In this document: one piece after another, positions 36,295 to 44,595 of the stretch
How the letters are laid out: each line of letters starts with the position of its first letter
How positions within the stretch are numbered: position 1 is the stretch's first letter
From: Paramicrobacterium fandaimingii
GTDB lineage: Bacteria; Actinomycetota; Actinomycetes; Actinomycetales; Microbacteriaceae
Reading direction: 5' to 3'
DNA: 64,000 nt
Assembly: GCF_011751745.2 (NCBI RefSeq)
Contig: NZ_CP061170.1
Coordinates: 62,001 to 126,000, forward strand
Program-made: the position numbers and the translations under genes
The notes under the pieces: generated by a model
Databases searched by the model: none
Told to the model about the DNA's origin: nothing
Seen by the model: the letters and a program-made list of their open reading frames with translations, nothing else

Positions 36295-37614
36295 ATGACC
36301 ATTGTCTCTCAAACGATCCTCAGCCAGCTTCGCGTCGCAATGCGTGGACACGTCTGGCTTCCCGACGATGCCGGTTTCGACACGGCGCGTCGACCGTGGA
36401 ACCTCGCGGTAGAGCAGATGCCCTGTGCCGTTGTGGACGCAGCAGACGCTAACGACATCGCGCAGCTTCTGCGCTTCGCCTCCGCCAACGGGATCTCCGT
36501 CGCGACGCAGCCCAGCGGTCACGGTGCGACGGGGCGAGCGGACGGAGCCATTCTGCTGCGGACGGCGCGCCTCGACTCCATCGATGTTGACCTGGCCTCG
36601 ATGACTGCCCGCATCGGTGCCGGGGTTCGCTCAGGCGATCTGCAGCGAGCGACAGCGGCACGCGGTCTGACCGCGCTGCCGGGGAGTTCCCCCGTCGTCT
36701 CGGTGACAGGCGCGGCACTCGGGGGCGGGTTGAGCTGGTTCAGTCGCGCATTCGGATGGATTGCCGACAGCATCCATGCCGCCGACATCGTGCTGGCCGA
36801 TGGAACACAGCGGCACGTCACGGTGACCGACGCGGACACGGAACTCCTGTGGGCGCTGAGGGGCGGGGGCGGAGAACTCGCCATCGTCACGGCCCTCGAG
36901 CTGCGGCTGCGTCCCGCCCCCTCGGTGTTCGGAGGGCGTCAGCTGTGGTCAGCGGCCCACGCACGCTCGGTCGCGGAAGCCTATCGGTCAATGACCGAGA
37001 CCGCTCCGCGAGAGCTGACGCTGTGGCTCGAACTGCTCCACTTTCCCGGTGCCGACCCGATGATCGCGATTGATTCCACCTTCCTCGGCACCGAAGGAGC
37101 CGCCCGCGACCTCATGCACGAGACCAAAAATCTGCACGCACCGCTCACGGACACGCGCGCAGTGATGAGCGTGGCAGACCTCGGGCAGATCACCGCGGAA
37201 CCCGCGGAGCCTGGCCCGGGGCAGTCCCGCGGCGAGCTCCTCACCCATCTTGACGACGCCGCTCTCGATGCGCTCCTCCAGCCGATCGCGCCGCTCATGA
37301 CGGCCCAGGTTCGCCATCTCGGAGGCGCGCTCGCACAGCCGAGTGAGAGTCCGCACGGAGCCCTCAGCGAGCCGTACGCTCTCTACATGTTCGGGGTTCC
37401 GAACTCCACCGCGGGTTCAGAAGCCATCAGTAACAAGCAGCGTGAGCTCGCTGCCGCACTTCCCACAAGCGGCCGCAAGCCGATCACGTTCCTCAACCCA
37501 GCAGAACGGCTCTCTGATGCACTGCCCTCCGAGTCTCTGGAGCGTCTTCGCGAACTCAAGGCAACCCGCGACCCACACGGGGTCATTCAGGGCAACTTTC
37601 CCTTACACGGCTGA
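36295..37614 (+). CDS. FAD-binding oxidoreductase (PCMH-type, BBE family)
   Basis: A 439-residue flavoprotein oxidase or dehydrogenase. The N-terminal FAD domain has QPSGHGATG, where H76 is the likely covalent FAD ligand. The second covalent Cys of bicovalent family members is missing (the loop reads SVTGAALGGGLSWFSR). Central residues are VFGGRQLW and the C-terminus has the berberine-bridge-like ending KATRDPHGVIQGN, in place of the usual DPxxxF. It probably oxidises a sugar, alcohol or lactone. It is divergent from the SigJ-like factor and has an AAGGA ribosome-binding site. No secretion signal. Confidence 0.9.
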   Translation: MTIVSQTILSQLRVAMRGHVWLPDDAGFDTARRPWNLAVEQMPCAVVDAADANDIAQLLRFASANGISVATQPSGHGATGRADGAILLRTARLDSIDVDLASMTARIGAGVRSGDLQRATAARGLTALPGSSPVVSVTGAALGGGLSWFSRAFGWIADSIHAADIVLADGTQRHVTVTDADTELLWALRGGGGELAIVTALELRLRPAPSVFGGRQLWSAAHARSVAEAYRSMTETAPRELTLWLELLHFPGADPMIAIDSTFLGTEGAARDLMHETKNLHAPLTDTRAVMSVADLGQITAEPAEPGPGQSRGELLTHLDDAALDALLQPIAPLMTAQVRHLGGALAQPSESPHGALSEPYALYMFGVPNSTAGSEAISNKQRELAAALPTSGRKPITFLNPAERLSDALPSESLERLRELKATRDPHGVIQGNFPLHG

Positions 37615-37643
37615 ACGAGGGGCGAAGGTGGCACCTCCCGTTC
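37613..37643. terminator. Imperfect hairpin between convergent genes
   Basis: GAACGAGGGG (37613-37622) pairs with CCTCCCGTTC (37634-37643) at 8 of 10 positions. It overlaps the FAD oxidoreductase stop and precedes the msrA end. Confidence 0.45.
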
Positions 37644-37658
37644 ATGACCGAGCGCCGA

Positions 37659-38213
37659 CTAGCGTGCGGCGGGCTCGCGGCGCGGAAGCACCCAGCCTTC
37701 GCGTGGGAAGTGGCAGGTGTAGCCGTTGGGGTACTTCTCGAGGTAGTCCTGGTGCTCAGGCTCGGCCTCCCAGAACGCTCCGAGAGGCTCGATCGTCGTC
37801 ACGGCCTTTCCTGGCCAGAGACCGGAGGCGTCGACATCCGCGATCGTTTCGCGAGCGACTGACTCTTGTTTGGGCGTGACGGGGAAGATCGCCGATCGAT
37901 AGCTCGTTCCCCGGTCGTTTCCCTGTTGGTTGAGCGTCGACGGGTCGTGGATCTGGAAGAAGAACGCGAGAATGTCGCGATACGTCGTCTGTGCCGGGTC
38001 GAAGACGATCTCCAGAGCCTCAGCGTGGCCGGGGTGGCTGCGATATGTCGCGTGGTCGTTCTCGCCACCCGTGTACCCGACGCGTGTACCGAGCACTCCC
38101 GGCTGACGGCGGACAAGGTCTTCCATTCCCCAGAAGCATCCGCCCGCCAGAATGGCCGTCTCGGCGCCGTCGCGGCGGGTGATCTCCCCGGAATCCTGCT
38201 TTCCGCTCGTCAT
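37659..38213 (-). CDS. msrA: Peptide-methionine (S)-S-oxide reductase MsrA
   Basis: A 184-residue MsrA that repairs oxidised methionine in proteins. The catalytic Cys26 is in GGCFWGMED. Other family parts are [20 protein letters not shown], the [11 protein letters not shown] segment and the YRSAIF strand. The start at 38213 has GAAGGAG; the frame open upstream to 38585 contains no family sequence. It is a cytoplasmic enzyme needing thioredoxin; resolving Cys residues near the C-terminus are few (only CHFPREGW), so recycling may use another thiol. Confidence 0.94.
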   Translation of the reverse strand: MTSGKQDSGEITRRDGAETAILAGGCFWGMEDLVRRQPGVLGTRVGYTGGENDHATYRSHPGHAEALEIVFDPAQTTYRDILAFFFQIHDPSTLNQQGNDRGTSYRSAIFPVTPKQESVARETIADVDASGLWPGKAVTTIEPLGAFWEAEPEHQDYLEKYPNGYTCHFPREGWVLPRREPAAR

Positions 38214-38458
38214 GATGCGTGCTCCTTCTCTTGATGGCATCGGGCAACCCGACCACGTCTCGTCTTTACCGTAACCCCATGACCCACAGGAGCGGGCTGG
38301 ATAACGGTCTCGCCGCCGGGCTCTACAGGGTTCAACACCGGAGCACACCGTTTTGATTCCAGCCACGCGCGCCCGCGACAGCATCCTGGATCGACCCTCG
38401 GCTTGCAAGGCGTGGGTGGGGAGGGAAGATCGCGCCGCACCAGGGCGTTGCACCAAGC

Positions 38459-39604
38459 ATGGCCACCACTTTGCGCACCGCGACTGTCGTCGTGATCGGT
38501 GCCGGGCAGGCGGGACTCTCGGCCGCCTTTCACCTGCAGCGTCTCGGGTATGACAGCGCCCTCGACGACGATGCCGAAGACCCAACGTTCGTCGTGCTCG
38601 ACGCTAACCCGGCGCCGGGCGGGGCATGGCAGCATCGTTGGGAATCTCTCACGATGAACACCGTGAACGGCATCTTCGACCTGCCGGGCATGGAGAAGCC
38701 ACCCATCGACGACTCCGAACCGAGCAGGATGGCCGTGCCGCACTATTTCGCCGACTACGAGAGCACGTTCGACCTGCCGATCATGAGACCCGTGCGCGTG
38801 ATGTCTGTTGAACGGGCGGATGCTTCGCCCGACGGCGATCTCGTCGTCGAGACGAGCGACGGCCCGTGGCGCACACGGGCGATCATCAATGCCACCGGCA
38901 CGTGGGATAACCCGCGCCGTCCCGCTTTCCCGGGAGCCGAGACGTTTCAGGGCCGCCAGCTGCACACGCGTGACTACGTCTCGCTCAATGAGTTCGCGGA
39001 CCAGCGCGTGGCGGTCGTCGGCGGAGGAATCTCGGCGATTCAGCACATCGAAGAGATCTCGCGCGTCGCAACGACCCTCTGGTACACCCGACGCGAACCG
39101 GTCTGGCTCGACGGGTCATTCAGACCGGAGACCGAGGGGCGTGCGACGATTTCTGCGGTGAAAGCCGACGTCGAGGCTGGCCGCCCGTCGGGCAGCATCG
39201 TGTCGTACACGGGACTGCCCTGGACGTCGTACGCGCTCGACGCGAAGGCGCGCGGAGCGCTCGATCGCCGACCGATGTTCACCGCACTTGAACCGCACGG
39301 CGTTCGCGAGGCGGACGGCTCCCTCACGACGGTCGACACCATTCTCTGGGCGACGGGATTCGCGGCATCCCTCGCGCATCTGGACCCGCTGCGGCTTCGG
39401 CACGCACTCGGCGGCATCGTGACGCGCAACACGCGGGTCGTGGACGAACCACGTGTGCATCTCGTCGGCTTCGGCCCATCACAGTCGACACTCGGGGCCA
39501 ACCGCGACGGCAGGCACGCGGCGACAGAGATCGATCGGATGCTGGGGCGCGACGGCCGCCCGGCACGCGCGCGTGATGGCGCAGCATCCGGAGCTGTTGC
39601 CTGA
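38459..39604 (+). CDS. Flavin-containing monooxygenase-like NAD(P)-binding protein
   Basis: A 381-residue flavoprotein. GAGQAGLSA at 14-22 is the FAD dinucleotide motif and [14 protein letters not shown] near residue 180 the NADPH motif. LWATGFAA is the conserved ATG motif of FMO/CzcO-like proteins. The middle has FGGQHRW-like [12 protein letters not shown] and [12 protein letters not shown]. It probably oxygenates a small substrate or is a thioredoxin reductase-type oxidoreductase. It stands alone with 245 bp of upstream DNA in which I see no firm signal. Confidence 0.85.
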   Translation: MATTLRTATVVVIGAGQAGLSAAFHLQRLGYDSALDDDAEDPTFVVLDANPAPGGAWQHRWESLTMNTVNGIFDLPGMEKPPIDDSEPSRMAVPHYFADYESTFDLPIMRPVRVMSVERADASPDGDLVVETSDGPWRTRAIINATGTWDNPRRPAFPGAETFQGRQLHTRDYVSLNEFADQRVAVVGGGISAIQHIEEISRVATTLWYTRREPVWLDGSFRPETEGRATISAVKADVEAGRPSGSIVSYTGLPWTSYALDAKARGALDRRPMFTALEPHGVREADGSLTTVDTILWATGFAASLAHLDPLRLRHALGGIVTRNTRVVDEPRVHLVGFGPSQSTLGANRDGRHAATEIDRMLGRDGRPARARDGAASGAVA

Positions 39605-39645
39605 GCCGCGGCAATTGTCGTCCACAGGCCCACGCTGGCGAGCGG

Positions 39646-39654
39646 TTATCCACA
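39646..39654 (+). promoter_or_regulatory. Isolated perfect DnaA box
   Basis: TTATCCACA at 39646-39654, with a degenerate TCGTCCACA at 39618-39626. Both lie in the 127-bp gap before the antitoxin gene. A single box may be chance or a DnaA-controlled promoter. Confidence 0.35.
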
Positions 39655-39731
39655 TGCGCGGGTTATGCCCCGTCGTAGTGGGCGGCCCGGCGTAGACTGC
39701 ACACCAACGGCCGACTCCATGGAGGTGCGTG

Positions 39732-39938
39732 ATGGCAACCAAGACTCCCGTTTCTGAAGGCTACGTGCAGCGCGTGCTCGCCGAGGTCGAGGCTGGGCAG
39801 CGCACTGCCGGTGAAGAGATGACGCCGGAAGGCCGTGAACTCGCTCGACGACAGCTATTGGGCGAGATCACGGTGGACGAAGCTATTGAGGTAATCGAGG
39901 CGCGTACACGTACTCGCCTCGAACAGCGCAAGGCGTAA
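39732..39938 (+). CDS. VbhA-type antitoxin of a Fic toxin
   Basis: A 68-residue helical protein. The N-terminal part has SEGYVQRVLAEVEAGQRTAG, the region where VbhA/FicA antitoxins carry the inhibitory motif (S/T)xxxE(G/N). Here it reads TAGEEM, so the last Gly/Asn is Met. The C-terminal end ARRQLLGEITVDEAIEVI matches the family. It is immediately followed by the Fic gene and has GGAGG 6 bp before the ATG. Its Glu would block ATP gamma-phosphate binding in the toxin. Confidence 0.8.
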   Translation: MATKTPVSEGYVQRVLAEVEAGQRTAGEEMTPEGRELARRQLLGEITVDEAIEVIEARTRTRLEQRKA

Positions 39939-39956
39939 TTGCCAACGGGCGCTTCG

Positions 39957-40700
39957 ATGGCTGATCGCTACACGTACCCTGACAGCGATGTCCTGGTCAA
40001 CAAGTATGGGATCGCCAACCACGACGATTGGAAAGAAGCCGAAAGCGACTTCATCGGACTTCGACTGCACGAATTGCATGAGAACCCGATCCAGGGCGTC
40101 TTTGACTTGGAGCACCTGAAATCGATTCACGCACACTTGGCACAAGACCTTTACACGTGGGGCGGCGAGATTCGGGATACGGATACGCACCCCGGTGGCA
40201 CAGGCATTGCGCACTGTCGGCCGCCGTTCATCGTTGCTGAAGCAGAGCGGGTCTTCGGAACCCTGGCCGACGAGGAGTACCTGCGTGGGCTCGATGCCGA
40301 TACGTTTTCTGACCGTTTGGCGTGGGTGTGGGGCGAAGTGACCTCGATTCATCCGTTTCGAGACATCAATACTCGCAGCCAGCACGTGTTCTTCAACCAG
40401 CTCGCGCGTGAGGCCGGCTGGGTGATCGACTGGGCGCAGATTCCTGGCGAGCTGATGGCCCATGCGCGAACTCTCGCGATCATCGAGGACCACACGGGCA
40501 TCGACGCGCTCATTCGCCCGAACCTTCTGACGGTGGCCGAGGCGCAGCATCGAGACAGCGTTGCTGTGTCCGCGGGGACGCACGCAGGCCGAGCGTTAGC
40601 GCGCATGACTCGGCGGGACCCCGAGGCCCTTGATCGCGAGCTTGATGCGGTGCGCGAACGGCGCAACGGCTTGCGTCCCGGAGAATCATCGCCCACGTGA
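39957..40700 (+). CDS. Fic/DOC-type toxin with variant active-site motif
   Basis: A 247-residue Fic protein, normally an AMP-transferase modifying target proteins such as topoisomerases. The flap-like region TWGGEIRDTDTH is followed by the Fic motif HPFRDINTRSQ, with catalytic H132, D136, N138 and R140. The Gly after D/E in HPFx(D/E)GN(G/K)R is replaced by I137. The downstream VFFNQLAREAGW helix is typical. The ATG at 39957 is chosen, although a TTG directly after the antitoxin stop (39939) is possible and its ribosome-binding site is no worse. It is coupled to the antitoxin by 18 bp or less. Confidence 0.85.
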   Translation: MADRYTYPDSDVLVNKYGIANHDDWKEAESDFIGLRLHELHENPIQGVFDLEHLKSIHAHLAQDLYTWGGEIRDTDTHPGGTGIAHCRPPFIVAEAERVFGTLADEEYLRGLDADTFSDRLAWVWGEVTSIHPFRDINTRSQHVFFNQLAREAGWVIDWAQIPGELMAHARTLAIIEDHTGIDALIRPNLLTVAEAQHRDSVAVSAGTHAGRALARMTRRDPEALDRELDAVRERRNGLRPGESSPT

Positions 40701-40745
40701 TGGATCGCGGATGGTGATCGCGCGGATCGGTGGCGGAGTTTCGGT

Positions 40746-41522
40746 CTATGACGCGTCGGTTACGCGATAAAGGCGGCGTGCGTTCTCGGTAAGCACTGCG
40801 CGGGCGCGGTCATCACCCACCGCCGCGCGCACGCGGTCGAGATCGGAATCCGCGAAAGGCACCCTCGCGCGGGTTGATGGCAGATCGCTGCCGAAGATGA
40901 GCGCATGCGGGTTCGCCCTGTCGATCGTCGCCATGAGGGCATCCGGATCGCTCACCGACATGCGGCCGAATCCCGTCGCCTTCACGACAAGACCGGCTTC
41001 GACCAGCGAGAGCAGCGTGCCCGTCGTGTCGTCGCTCATGCCAAGGTGGTCGACGGACGCCTGCGGGAGCCGGCGGAGCGTGCTTTCAAGCTCGGGAAGA
41101 TCGGCGGCATCCACGTAGAGTTCGCTGTGCCACCCGGCCACATCGTGCACTCGGCGTGCGAACTGCTCCATGTCTGACAGGTCGATCGTCGCGCCACGGT
41201 AGAGGTTGAAGCGCACGGCGCGGACGCCAGCGGCATCCAGTCTGGTGATCTCGTCGTCAGTGACGTCGGTGGTCAGCTGCGTGACGCCGACGAAGCCGGC
41301 GCCAAGGCGCTCAAGTGCGGCCGTGAGGTAACTCTGGTCGGTGCCCTGGAACGAACCACTCACGACAGTGCCACCCGTGATGCGGAGGCGACGGGTTCGC
41401 TGCAGGTAGTCGTCTGCCGTGAAGGCGTCGGGCAGGTACCCGTTGTTGGGAATGAGCGGAAACGCGGGGTCGACGATGTGGAAGTGTGCGTCGAAGACTG
41501 CGGCGTCGTCAGGTAATCGCAT
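40746..41522 (-). CDS. Amidohydrolase family protein (metal-dependent hydrolase)
   Basis: A 258-residue TIM-barrel amidohydrolase-2 protein. The metal-binding DAHFHIVDP (H13, H15) is followed by a conserved His near the middle (GWHSELYVDA) and another (VDHLGMS), and the C-terminal FGSDLPSTR with a catalytic Asp. The closest described relatives are lactonases of the pyrone-dicarboxylate and fluorolactone type, or decarboxylases. It is the last gene of a minus-strand series starting with phnD, 44 bp after the TetR gene. A role in hydrolysing the imported compound or its product is inference. Confidence 0.85.
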   Translation of the reverse strand: MRLPDDAAVFDAHFHIVDPAFPLIPNNGYLPDAFTADDYLQRTRRLRITGGTVVSGSFQGTDQSYLTAALERLGAGFVGVTQLTTDVTDDEITRLDAAGVRAVRFNLYRGATIDLSDMEQFARRVHDVAGWHSELYVDAADLPELESTLRRLPQASVDHLGMSDDTTGTLLSLVEAGLVVKATGFGRMSVSDPDALMATIDRANPHALIFGSDLPSTRARVPFADSDLDRVRAAVGDDRARAVLTENARRLYRVTDAS

Positions 41523-41566
41523 ATTGGAACTTTACGTACAGATGCACCGATGTGAAGGCGCACACG

Positions 41567-42193
41567 TTACACGGCGAGCATTCCACGCCAGATCAGATCG
41601 AACGCCGCTGCGATTCGCGTGCGCGATGCGTCGTCGGTCATGCGATCGCCACGAACGACAAGTTGGTAGTACACGGTGCCAGCAATCGCGTCAAAGCAGG
41701 CCTCAACGTTGAGGTCTCTGCGAAGGATGCCGCTGTCAATTCCCGCGTGAAGAGCCTGCTCCATCGGAACGCGACGGCGAGCGACGTGCGAGTGCCAGTA
41801 CGCCTTCTGGAGCTCGCGGTCCGCCATGACGAGCCGGATCCGTTGGCGGAACCGTTCCTCAGAATAGCCAAACTCGGTGACAGACGACGAGTCGCCGAGG
41901 AGCATGCCCAGAATCGCCTGGCGCAGATCGCCGTTCGAAGAAATCGGCGACGGCACGGTGCGACCGACATCGAGCGCGTCAGTGATGAGCGTGGTCAGCG
42001 ACGGCCACCGGCGATAGAGCGCGGCGCGACTGACGCCGCTGCGAGAGACGACGCGCGACACGGTCACCTCCTCTTCGGCGTCGATGATGTCGAGCGTTGC
42101 GCTGATGATCTGGTCATCAAGGCCGTCGTCGCGCGGACGGCCGGGGCCGCGGCGCACCGCGGCCCCGGCATCCGGTCTCAGTATTGCGGTCAC
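41567..42193 (-). CDS. TetR family transcriptional regulator
   Basis: A 208-residue TetR regulator with a basic N-terminal tail (RRGPGRPRDDGLDDQIIS) and HTH (VVSRSGVSRAALYRRWPSL). The C-terminal domain (TetR_C_16/11-like) ends FDLIWRGMLAV. The GTG at 42193 overlaps the phosphatase stop (GTGA), placing it in the phn operon, so it probably controls that operon. It is unusual for this regulator type to lie inside, rather than divergent from, its target unit. Confidence 0.88.
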   Translation of the reverse strand: MTAILRPDAGAAVRRGPGRPRDDGLDDQIISATLDIIDAEEEVTVSRVVSRSGVSRAALYRRWPSLTTLITDALDVGRTVPSPISSNGDLRQAILGMLLGDSSSVTEFGYSEERFRQRIRLVMADRELQKAYWHSHVARRRVPMEQALHAGIDSGILRRDLNVEACFDAIAGTVYYQLVVRGDRMTDDASRTRIAAAFDLIWRGMLAV

Positions 42194-42948
42194 GCGACTC
42201 GCGCCCGCTCTCGCAGCCGCGCGATTGTGTCATCGCTCAAACCCGCAGTCCGAAGCGGCGCGAGTGCGTCGCCGTGGCGCTCACGAAGCTGGGCCAGAAG
42301 GATGCGCGCAGAGACGTGCATCTGCCCGTCGAGCAAGGCACGCGTATCGTCGAGACTGCGCTCGCTGCCGAGCGCCTCCCACATCGCCCCCATGACAGGG
42401 CGGCTTCGGGTGAAGATCGCCTCCATATTTTCACCTGTGCGCGCGTAGTCTGCGACGATCTCGTCGTCGTCGGCGCCGAGCGTGAGCAGAAGCATCGCAG
42501 CAAGCACGCCCGTGCGGTCTCGACCCGCGGCGCAATGGAACGCCGTCGCGCCTCGCGTGTGGGCGATGACGTTGAGCGCGGTCACGAGCTGAGGTGCCGC
42601 GCTTTCCACCATGGACACGTACATCGCACCCATGGACTCGTGCGTGAACGACGGTGCGCCCTCAGACATCGTTTCGGACACGTCGGCGATGAGCGGAAGG
42701 TGATGATACGTCACGGGGCGCGAGGCGAGAGGTCCGCGCCCTGTGGTGGCAACCTCGAGGGGAGATCGAAGGTCGATAAGTGCGGTCAAGCCGTCGGCGA
42801 CGAGCTTGTCGGCGACCTCCTCGGTGACGTATGCGAGGTCATCGGTGCGAATGGCCAGCCCTTGCCGGAGCGTTCCGCCCTCGATGGGGATGCCCCCGAG
42901 ATCGCGCAGATTGACCGGTGCACTGAGTTCAATGTCGATGAGTGTCAT
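42190..42948 (-). CDS. Tyrosine/dual-specificity phosphatase in a phosphonate-type operon
   Basis: A 252-residue protein-tyrosine phosphatase-like enzyme of the Y_phosphatase3 (PtpB/LipA) family. The P-loop HCAAGRDRTG holds Cys139 and Arg145 (C-x5-R). N-terminal NLRDLGG and the LIDLRSPLE strand are family parts. These enzymes act on phosphotyrosine, phosphoserine or phosphoinositides. Here it overlaps phnE by 4 bp (ATGA), so a phosphate-ester substrate of the transporter, or its product, is plausible. No signal peptide, so it works in the cytoplasm. Confidence 0.85.
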   Translation of the reverse strand: MTLIDIELSAPVNLRDLGGIPIEGGTLRQGLAIRTDDLAYVTEEVADKLVADGLTALIDLRSPLEVATTGRGPLASRPVTYHHLPLIADVSETMSEGAPSFTHESMGAMYVSMVESAAPQLVTALNVIAHTRGATAFHCAAGRDRTGVLAAMLLLTLGADDDEIVADYARTGENMEAIFTRSRPVMGAMWEALGSERSLDDTRALLDGQMHVSARILLAQLRERHGDALAPLRTAGLSDDTIARLRERARVA

Positions 42949-43790
42949 GTGAGTCTCTTTCTGATGAGGGCGCTGCCCTGATCGATTGCCGTGACAAGCA
43001 CGATGATGCAGATGATGATGGCGCTGAGATGCCCATAGTCGTACATGCGCATCGCCGTGGTGAGTTCGAGCCCGATGCCCCCGGCTCCCACCAGCCCGAG
43101 GATCGTGGCGCCACGTACGTTGCCCTCGAAGAGCAGCAGCGTGTACGAGACGAGAAGCGGGGCAGCCTGCGGAAGCACCCCATAGACGATGACCTGTCGT
43201 TTTGACGCGCCAACCGCCTGCATCGCGGTGGTTGGTCCGACGTCGACCGATTCCATGGCCTCGGCGAAGATTTTTCCGATCGAGCCGATGGAGCCAAGCG
43301 TCATAGCGAGGATGCCGGCGAATGGCCCGAGCCCCACAGCGGAGACGAACATGAGAGCAAACACTAGGTCGGGAACCGAACGAATGACGTTCATCACCCA
43401 GCGCGAGGGATAGTAGAGCCAGCGAGGAGCAATGGTTGATGCCGCGGCGAAGGCCATGAGCAGCGACAGAACAACTCCGAGAACTGTTCCGACAATTGCC
43501 ATCTGAAACGTCTCGATGAGCAGCTCCACGATGATGCCGAACTTTGAGAAGTCCGGTGGAAACAGCCGAGAGAGGAACTCGCCCATGTTCACGGTGCCCT
43601 CGCCGAGCTTTGCGAAGTTGAACTCGGCCCCATCGAATGACCACACAAGTACAAGCAGTGCAATCGGGATGCCGACGAGGAAGCGAGCACGGGGAATCGA
43701 GAACGCCCGCTCGAGCCGCGTGCGGTCGCCATCCGTAAGCCCACTTGCGGTGCCGCGGGAACGCGACTCACGCGTTGTGGTTGTCATCAT
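42945..43790 (-). CDS. phnE: Phosphonate-type ABC transporter permease PhnE
   Basis: A 281-residue permease with six membrane helices. Family parts include FQMAIVGTVLGVVLSLLMAF and the coupling loop EAMESVDVGPTTAMQAVGAS, then GLVGAGGIGLELTTAMRMYD. The ATG at 43790 follows GGAGGACGGAG and lies inside the end of phnC, an overlap of 23 bp; an upstream ATG at 43806-43808 gives a 6-residue longer form. It forms the membrane channel for a phosphonate, phosphite or similar oxyanion. Confidence 0.9.
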   Translation of the reverse strand: MMTTTTRESRSRGTASGLTDGDRTRLERAFSIPRARFLVGIPIALLVLVWSFDGAEFNFAKLGEGTVNMGEFLSRLFPPDFSKFGIIVELLIETFQMAIVGTVLGVVLSLLMAFAAASTIAPRWLYYPSRWVMNVIRSVPDLVFALMFVSAVGLGPFAGILAMTLGSIGSIGKIFAEAMESVDVGPTTAMQAVGASKRQVIVYGVLPQAAPLLVSYTLLLFEGNVRGATILGLVGAGGIGLELTTAMRMYDYGHLSAIIICIIVLVTAIDQGSALIRKRLT

Positions 43791-44595
43791 CCGCTCCGTC
43801 CTCCTCATACAGCACCGAGAGTTGCTCGGCGTCGAGGTCGGCCGTGCGACCCGAGATGAGAGTGTGACCGTGGCTCAGCCCGACGACGCGGTCGCTGTGG
43901 GCAAGGGCGAGCGGCAGCACGTGCAGGCTCACGAGAACCGGGATGCCGTCGTCGGCGGCGATCTCTCGCAGCAACTCGAGCACCGAGTGCGCGAGTTTCG
44001 GGTCGAGCGAGGCGACGGGTTCGTCGGCGAGAATCACGCGTGGGCGCTGCATGAGCGCACGCGCAATGGCTACGCGCTGCTGTTGCCCGCCCGACAGCGT
44101 GCGTGCGGCATCCTTCGCTTTGTGAGAGATGCCGACACGGTCGAGGAGGTGCATCGCACGCTGACGATCGGCGCTCGAGAAGGCCCCGACCAGGTTGAGC
44201 GAGCGAGCGTTGTGCAGGGCGCCGGTCAGCACGTTCGTCAGCACGCTGAGCCGCGGAATCAGGTTGAACTGCTGAAATACCTGCCCCACCTCTGACCGCA
44301 GAGCGCGCAGCTCGCCCCGACGAAGGTTTGTGACACCATGCCCGGCGACGCGCACTGAGCCTGACGCGATCGGAGCGAACCCGGTGAGGCTCTTCATGAG
44401 CGTGGATTTGCCCGAACCGGATGCCCCGAGGAGCGCGACTATCTCGCCGGGGAGCAGATCAAGATCGACTCCGCTGAGAACGGTCTGCTCGTCGTAGGCA
44501 ACGCGCAGATCGCGCACCGTCACGAGCGGGAGGATCCTGCGCAGCTCGGCCGTCATGGTGTCAGAGGACGCCTCGGTCGATGTGGGAACTCTCAT
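43768..44595 (-). CDS. phnC: Phosphonate-type ABC transporter ATP-binding protein PhnC
   Basis: A 275-residue ATPase. It has Walker A GASGSGKST, Q-loop VFQQFNLIPRL, signature LSGGQQQRVAIARAL, Walker B ILADEPVASLD and a conserved switch His in VLVSLHVLPLALAH. The N-terminus (VPTSTEASSDTMTAELRR) is about 20 residues longer than the usual. Its ATG overlaps the phnD stop (ATGA). It drives uptake through PhnE. Confidence 0.92.
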   Translation of the reverse strand: MRVPTSTEASSDTMTAELRRILPLVTVRDLRVAYDEQTVLSGVDLDLLPGEIVALLGASGSGKSTLMKSLTGFAPIASGSVRVAGHGVTNLRRGELRALRSEVGQVFQQFNLIPRLSVLTNVLTGALHNARSLNLVGAFSSADRQRAMHLLDRVGISHKAKDAARTLSGGQQQRVAIARALMQRPRVILADEPVASLDPKLAHSVLELLREIAADDGIPVLVSLHVLPLALAHSDRVVGLSHGHTLISGRTADLDAEQLSVLYEEDGADDDNHNA

